From Piliocolobus tephrosceles (Eukaryota; Chordata; Mammalia; Primates; Cercopithecidae), in NCBI RefSeq assembly GCF_002776525.5, contig NC_045436.1:105553171-105617170 (forward strand): a DNA stretch of 64,000 nt. Direction: 5' to 3'. Below the pieces are notes generated by a model. That model saw only the letters and a list, made by a program, of their open reading frames with translations. It did not search any database and had not been told where the DNA came from. Of the stretch, positions 58,008 through 64,000 are shown piece after piece; position 1 is the first letter of the stretch; each line of letters starts with the position of its first letter. Both the position numbers and the translations under genes were made by a program.

Positions 58008-58525
58008 TATGGCAGCCAGCATCCAAGATGGTCCCCAGTGGTCCCCATCTCTGGTAATCTTACCCTTGTATAGTCCTCTCACATTGTACCAGACAGTTGG
58101 TCTGTAATATCTGTAATATCAGCATAATACAGCAGAAATGATGGTATTTCACTCCTGAGATGAGCTTATAAATAACTGCGGCTTCCATCTTAAGCATATT
58201 CTTTGTCTCTCTCTCTCTCTATCGAATCACTCACTCTGGAGAAAGCCAGCTGTAATCTCATGAGGTCACTCAGGCAGCCTGTGGAGTCGGACTTAAGCCC
58301 TACTAACTTACGAATAAACTCGGAAGCAGCTCTGGTTGAGCCCACCATGACCGCAATCCTGGAGGACCTCTAGGCTGCAATCTCATGTAAGGCCCTAAAC
58401 TAAAACCACTCAATTAATCTGTTCCTGGATTCCTGACCCTGACCCACAGAAACAGTGAGATAATAAATATTTATTTTAAGCTGCTAATTTAGGGTAATTT
58501 GCAAAGCAACAATAAATAACTAATA
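58008..58525 (+). mobile_element. MLT1-type LTR (older subfamily)
   Basis: 'catcactcactctggagaaa' type text, 'gacccacagaaacagtgaga', 'taataaatatttattttaag' and the end 'caataaataactaatac' follow an MLT1 LTR in forward orientation at near full length. Confidence 0.75.
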
Positions 58526-58542
58526 CTGTAGTATGACAAGTG

Positions 58543-58910
58543 TGTGACAAGCCCCCCACCAGGTTACTTAAGATTATATGTCCACTGCTTCAACCTTGCA
58601 GGCTGGGCCATGGTGCCCAGCTGAGGAGCAGGTGTCCTTGAGAACCCAAACATCCTGGGACATTGCAAAAAGCATACCAGAGAAAACAGTCTCATCACGC
58701 ACACACAGTAGGCCAAGAGCTGAAAAATTAGCTTAAAATTAGCTTAAATTAGCTTAGAAATTGGAGGTGGCACAGATCTCCTGCTGTCCTGCGACCACCC
58801 AGGAATGCCCTGTACATTAGTTCTAATAAACTCATCTACTCGCCATGCTGAACTTGCCCAAGTCATTCTTTGATCTCTCGGCTTCTTTCCAGCTTGGCGG
58901 GGATATTACA
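58543..58910 (+). mobile_element. ERV1-type LTR with polyadenylation signal
   Basis: TG...CA ends ('tgtgacaagc', 'ggatattaca'). AATAAA lies at 58825-58830, followed by 'ctcatctactcgccatgct' and 'ttgatctctcggcttctttc', typical of an R-U5 part. It starts just after the MLT1 LTR. Three copies of an 'aaattagctta' unit lie at about 58722-58753. Confidence 0.65.
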
Positions 58911-60217
58911 GTCCTAGGTTTTTCTTGTAACAAATACAAATTCTAAATGAGTGATCTTTTCACTAGTCTGTGTTATTAAAAGAACCTTATTAGAAATTCT
59001 TTTGTACTGTAAATCATTGGCCCTTCATTTGACTACTATAAGACTAGATTTTCATTGTATCGACTCATTTGGTTACTCTAACCAAACACTTACAGGGCCT
59101 AGAACAAGAGTATAAATAAAAACCTACATACTACATGTCTAAATATTTAAAAGTTCCTAATCAAGCTAGCTAACTATTAAATAAGATGTGCTCTATCCCT
59201 CTACCATGACAAACATATCTTTATAAGCTCTTAGAAAACCAGGTTCCCAAATATAAAATTTTGTGACTTTTAGGAGATTAGCATATGATTGTACTGGGCC
59301 TCAGCCCCCAAGACATGTAACATAATGAAATGTTCAGAGAAGAAAACTGGTTCTCTGTGGCAGAGATTGTTCAGCTGTTGGTCTTCAGCATAGAAACCAT
59401 GACATTTTTTAATATGTAAAAAATAGCCTAGCATTTCAAATTTTCTAATTTTTTACAGACTGCATGTCCTGGATAAATGTATCAAAATTATCATTACTGA
59501 ATTATTACCTTATTTATATTTACATAAAGCTGCACACAGACTTTTTTCTATATCAGCATAAAGCAAAACTAGAGTACTGATTTAAATGTGTTTGTGAGAA
59601 ATAACCAGGGTATCTATCCCTTTGGCCTTATTCACAGAAAAGGCAAACATTTAATACCATTGACACATCTTTGTAATTTGAGCTGCTAAAGGATGTAATT
59701 CTCCCATTAAAGCTCACTGGAAAGTCAAACCAATTCACAGAAAACATATCAACTCACCATGAAGTTACAGGGAATGTTTGCATATTTTCAAGAAACTTAA
59801 TTCATGTACTTAATCTAGCCTTCTGAGAAATCTAGTCATGTAATCTCAAATAACTCACTGGAAACCAACTTGGCAGAACCCTCAATTAAGTGAAACATTT
59901 CCCAATACTAAACTTTCAAGACAAACAAGAAAAAATAATCATAGGGTTATAAGATATAACAAGAATTTATTGTTAAAAATAATTTCCTTTACACTGCTAA
60001 TAACTTCTTACATAGCAGAGCCCTCCCATGTGCACCATGTTTTGAAAGTTATTGTGTTCCAAGTTGTAATTATTAAACATTATTTATTTAGGCAATGACA
60101 GTAACTATCATTCTGAGGTTCTGATTTACCATGTAACAAAATTATGGCCAAAAGCAAAGAATTCAATATTTTAGTTAATCTGGACAACTTCAATGAAGGT
60201 TAGTATATTTCTGTTAC
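58911..60217. other. Repeat-poor AT-rich DNA
   Basis: No named repeat is seen. 59440-59800 is a candidate conserved non-coding block by appearance only. Confidence 0.35.
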
Positions 60218-60517
60218 TTTTTTTTTTTTTTTTTTTTTTGAGATGAAGTCTCGCTCTGTCACCCAGGCTGGAGTGCAGTGGCATGATCTCAGCTCACTGC
60301 AACCTCTGCCTCCCAATTCAAGTGATTCTTGTGCCTCAGCCTCCCGAGTAGCTAGGATTACAGGTGCCTGCCATCACACCCAACTAATTTTTGTGTTTTT
60401 AGTAGCGACGAGGTTTCACCATATTGGCCAGGCTGGTCTTGAACTCCTGGCCTCATATGATCTGCCCACCCCGGCCTCCCAGGATGGGATTACAGGTATA
60501 AGCCACCACTCCCAGCC
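60218..60517 (-). mobile_element. AluS-like element
   Basis: A poly-T of about 22 leads into 'gtctcgctctgtcacccagg' and ends 'ccaccactcccagcc'. Both arms are present. Confidence 0.95.
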
Positions 60518-60824
60518 CATTTTTTATAATAGTAAAAATAATTCACTGATACTGATTACTATATTTTGAACCCACTAAGTTCAGAAATCTTAGTCTATAA
60601 ACCAGTGTTTTGATATTTACTCTTCTAGTTTATAATTATATATTGAAAAATATATAGTGAAAATATCCAAATATAATGTAATCTCTGAATCATCAAAAAT
60701 TAAAATTTTTAGCCACAAAAAATATTTTTGTAAAGCTCCTTTGGTAGGTAAGGAATATAAAGGCAAAAAGCTTTCCCTCCATGAGCTCAGAGGACAATGA
60801 AAGTTACAAGCTGTTTATTCACTC

Positions 60825-60915
60825 ATGTAAACTACAAATAAATGATGAACACCATTTGTGCACCAGGCTTTGTTAAGTACTTGGAAATTAAAGACAGATC
60901 CCTGCCTTCAAAGTA
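60825..60915 (+). repeat. L2 fragment
   Basis: 'accatttgtgcaccaggctt' and 'agacagatccctgccttcaa' match the L2 'tgtgccaggcact...ccctgcc' order. Confidence 0.55.
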
Positions 60916-60928
60916 TTCACTAACCTAT

Positions 60929-61301
60929 CGGTATGGTTTGGTTATGTCCCCACTCAAATCTCATCTTTAATTGTAGTTCTCCTAATTCCCACTTGTTGTG
61001 GGAGGGACCTGGTGGGAGATAATTGAATCATGGGGGTGGTTTCCCCTATACTGTTCTCATGGTAGTAAATAAGTTTCACAAGATCTGATTATTTCATAAG
61101 GGGTTTCCCCTTTCACTTGGCTCTTATTCTCTCTTTGCCTGCCACCATGTAAGACTTGACTTTGTTCTTCCCTCACCTTCTGCCATGATTGTGAGGTCTC
61201 CCCAGCCACGTGGAACTGTGAGTCCATTAGACCTCTTTTCCTTTATAAATTACCCAGTCTCGGGTATGTCTTTATGAGCAGCATGAAAATGAACTAATAC
61301 A
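60929..61301 (+). mobile_element. MST/THE1-type MaLR solo LTR
   Basis: 373 bp from 'cggtatggtttggttatgtc' to 'gaactaataca', with 'ttgtgggagggacctggtgg' and 'gtgaggtctccccagccacg' between. The 5-bp target repeat 'cctat' lies at 60924-60928 and 61302-61306. No internal region is present. Confidence 0.95.
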
Positions 61302-61309
61302 CCTATAAA

Positions 61310-61760
61310 GGGGGAAAACTTATAAATAAACATGTGCTACAAAAGGCATTGATCTAGAGAAGAATAGAGGCATGAGAAAGGAAGTAATCAGCAATACCTG
61401 GAGTTTCAGGGAATTCTTTATAAGAAAGGTAACATAAACTAAGCCCAGAAAAACGAGATTGTATTAGAGACATATGAACTTGGAATAGCATATTCCTGGT
61501 AGGAAAATGGCTAATGAAGAAATTAGAAGACTATTACCACTTGGCATATGTGGGGAACTGTAAGCAGGATATAAGTAGTACAATAGGACTAGAGATTAGA
61601 ATAGAAGAAATGGTACAGGAAGAGTTTTGAGTAGGAAAATTTACCAACCAAGATATATGTATTAAAAACATTTGATACAAGGTAGAATATTATTAATGGT
61701 ATCATATACTTACTCCACTAGACAAAAGAAATCCAGTATAGAATTTTTTATAAGTAACTG
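61310..61760. other. Unassigned AT-rich DNA
   Basis: No gene is recognised. It may include diverged L1 leading into the next feature. Confidence 0.3.
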
Positions 61761-61829
61761 GAATAATTACTGTGCTATATTTTCTAAGTAAATAAAAGCT
61801 CTTGATACCAAAACTAAACAATGATAAAA

Positions 61830-62670
61830 TAGTACAAAAAGAAAACTATAGAACAAGATCCCTCATGAACATAGACCAAAGAAAATCTCAAAAAAAAGAG
61901 TAAATTGAACCCGACAATATGTAAAAAGAATAATATACAAAAACCATTTAGAGTTTACCACAGGAATGCAAGGATGGTCCAATATTCGAAAATTCATCAA
62001 TATAATCAACCAAATTAACAGTCTAAAAAAAAAGAAAACTAAAGCATTTGACAAAACTCAACATCCATTTATAATAAAAATTATCAGAAAACTACAATAT
62101 AGAAATGAATATCCTCAACCTGAAAAGGGGTATATACCAAAAACGTACAGCTAATTTGGTATGTAATGGTGAGAGAATGAGTGCTTTTACTTAAGATTGG
62201 GAACAAAGCAAGGATGTTCAAACTCATCACTTCTATTCAACATTATACCGAAAGTTCTAGCTAGTGCAATAATTCAAGAAGAAATATTAATGAAAGTCAT
62301 ATATATTTAAATAGAAGAGATAAAAATATCTCTATTTATAATATCATGATTGTCTGTGTAGAAAATTCCAAGGAAAACACACAAAAAAAACACAACCCTG
62401 AAAACTCTTTGCAACTAAAGAATTTATGACTATAAAGTTACAGCATACAAGGTCAGCAAACAAAATTTAATCATATTTCTATGTATTAGCCATTTACAAT
62501 TACAAAATAAAAATCAATACTATTTATAATAGATTCACAAAATTAAATACTTAGGTGTAAATCTAACAAAGCATGTACAGGATCTAAGCTCTGGACTTTA
62601 AACAAAAGAAACTCCTTTAGACATCTGGAAAAAGAAGCAAATGACTTATAAAGGAAATAAAATTATATTT
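61830..62670 (+). mobile_element. L1M ORF2 reverse transcriptase region
   Basis: 'aaggatggtccaatattcga', 'caaaactcaacatccattta' and 'aaagcaaggatgttcaaact' mark the L1 reverse transcriptase. The frame at 61966-62154 encodes 'KAFDKTQHPFIIKIIRK' before breaking. Heavily decayed. Confidence 0.8.
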
Positions 62671-62714
62671 TCATCAGACATTTCAACATCAAACTTTATT
62701 CTAAAAAGCAGTGG

Positions 62715-63043
62715 AGGCTGAGCATGGTGGCTAACACCTGTAATCCTAGTACTTTGGGAGGCTGAAGGAACAGATTGCTTGAGCCCAGGAGTTTGAGACC
62801 AGCCTGCGCAACATGGCAAAAAGCCCATCACTACAAAAAAAAATACAAAATAAATATCTGGGCATAGTGGCACATGCCTGTAGTCCTAACTACTCGGAGG
62901 TGGGAGGATTACCTGAACCTGCGGAGGTCAAGAGGTCAAGTCTGCAGTGATACATGATCATGTCACTGCACTCCAGCCTGAGTGACAGCTGGGTGACACA
63001 GTGAGGTCCTATCACAAAAAAAAAGAAAAAGAAAAGAAAAAAA
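62715..63043 (+). mobile_element. AluJ-like element, left of a tail-to-tail pair
   Basis: From 'ggctgagcatggtggctaac' to a long AAAG-rich tail. J-type 'gagtttgagaccagcctgcg' and many changes. Confidence 0.92.
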
Positions 63044-63068
63044 GGAGTGAAGTCATATTTAAAATACT

Positions 63069-63384
63069 CTTTTTTTTTTTTTTTTTTTTTTGAGGCAGTA
63101 TCTCACTCTGTCACCCAGGCTGCAAAGCCTGTAGAACTTTGCAGTTCTACAATTATGGCTCACTGCAGCCTTGAACTCCTGGGATCAAGTGATCATTCTC
63201 CCTCAGCTTCCCGAGTAGCTGGGACTACAGGCATGCAAAATCGCACCTGACTAATTTTATCTTATTCATTTATTTTTGGTAGAGATGGCGGTCTCCCTAT
63301 GTTGTCCAGGCTGAGCCCAAGTGATCCTCCTGTCTCAGCCTCCCAAAGTGCTAGGATTATAGGCATGAGCCACCATACCCAGGC
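63069..63384 (-). mobile_element. Alu element with a small internal insertion, right of pair
   Basis: A poly-T start and an end at 'accatacccaggc'. At 63120-63152 the usual 'gagtgcagtggc' text is replaced by a hairpin-forming segment. Target repeats 'tttaaaatact' (63058-63068) and 'tttatgatact' (63385-63395). Confidence 0.92.
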
Positions 63385-63401
63385 TTTATGATACTTTCAA
63401 T

Positions 63402-63740
63402 GAGAGTTCTCCAGAGAAACAGGATCAATAGGGTGTGTATATAGAGAGATGTATTTTAAAGAAAAGGCTCACGTGATTAAGAGGTTGGCAAGTCTAAAAT
63501 CTGCAGAGTGGGTTGCCAGGCTGGAGACCCAGGAAAGGATAAATGTTGCAATTCAAGGCCAAAAGCCGTCTGCTGCAGCCACTTGCTCAAGGGAGGTGAA
63601 TCTATTGTTCTAATCCAGAACTGTAACTGGGTAAGACCCACCTCTCATTATGGAGGGCAATTTGCTTTACTTAAAGTTCACCAATTTAAATACTAATGTC
63701 ATCAAAAAACACCCTCCCAGAACCATGAAACAGACAAAAT
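63402..63740 (-). mobile_element. ERVL LTR fragment (MLT2-like)
   Basis: 'gagagttctccagagaaaca' at the left, with 'agagtgggttgccaggctgg' and 'tcattatggagggcaatttg' inside. The right end (5' in the element) is incomplete, stopping before the usual 'gttgacacataaaa' phrase. Confidence 0.8.
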
Positions 63741-64000
63741 GTTAACAATATGAAGAGCTCAGAGAACAGTATGCCCATGAGTTCTTTCTGGAGAATTACT
63801 GGATAATGAACTTCAGACAACCAAAATAACTAGAAAAACATTAACATAATGATGGGTGAAACTAAGCACCAGTAATTTCTAACATCACAAAAGCAAAGAC
63901 AACCTGACATTACATGCCACATGATGAAGGAACATTACACCACCTTTAGTATTGCCAAAGGAATTAAATTTAAGTATTATCAAGCCTCTGGATTAAGATG

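Overview
This window looks like AT-rich primate nuclear DNA with no protein-coding gene that I can support. Dispersed repeats of primate type make up much of it: about sixteen Alu elements, many L1 and older L2/MIR pieces, ERVL and MaLR (MLT1, MST/THE1) LTRs, ERV1-type LTRs, and DNA transposons (MADE1, Tigger, hAT). Two young Alus, at 27512-27822 and 51194-51495, carry bases that I associate with the Old World monkey AluY (AluYR) lineage rather than human AluY: 'tcaagcctg', 'gagacgggcg', 'acaaaaaactagcc' and 'gatccrgccac'. I therefore infer a cercopithecid such as a macaque, baboon or guenon. A run of 10 N at 37596-37605 marks an assembly gap inside a GGAA-rich tract.

Layout. 1-5400 holds a CA microsatellite, an LTR-like stretch, an MLT1 LTR, a hAT-type element and unique DNA. 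5400-10200 has an MLT1 LTR, MIR and L2 pieces and mostly unique DNA. 10229-12345 is the best viral fossil: the 3' end of an ERVL provirus on the minus strand, with integrase and dUTPase remnants, a polypurine tract and an LTR. 12648-13192 holds two Alus stacked in one target site. 14918-15975 is an MLT1 LTR-internal-LTR remnant. 17005-23370 is a thicket of L1 pieces in both orientations, with a 7SL-like scrap and a truncated Alu tail inside. 23370-31070 has scattered Alus, an ERV1-type LTR and unique DNA. 31070-34110 holds a complete MADE1, then an ERVL LTR split by a 5'-truncated L1, then older L1. 34620-35740 is an ERV1-type LTR split by an AluJ.

35740-39420 is largely repeat-free. Its 37880-38660 part is the most gene-regulatory-looking sequence here, but this is only a suspicion without alignment. 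40290-47363 is Alu- and L1-rich and includes a Tigger-type element with intact ends, a tail-to-tail Alu pair and an ERVL LTR. 47365-58000 is mostly unique DNA with an AluY, microsatellites, an ERVL-like LTR split by an Alu, and a perfect 16-bp hairpin. 58008-64000 has MLT1, ERV1-type and MST/THE1 LTRs, L1 ORF2 sequence, a second tail-to-tail Alu pair and an ERVL LTR.

No genes act together here: the only coding remnants are broken retroelement frames. The window is either a gene desert or the inside of a large intron, and the sequence alone does not decide between them. I found no tRNA, rRNA, CRISPR array or intact small-RNA gene. I found nothing that looks like a new biological system. What stands out is nested-insertion history, hairpin-forming repeat pairs and a few repeat-poor blocks.
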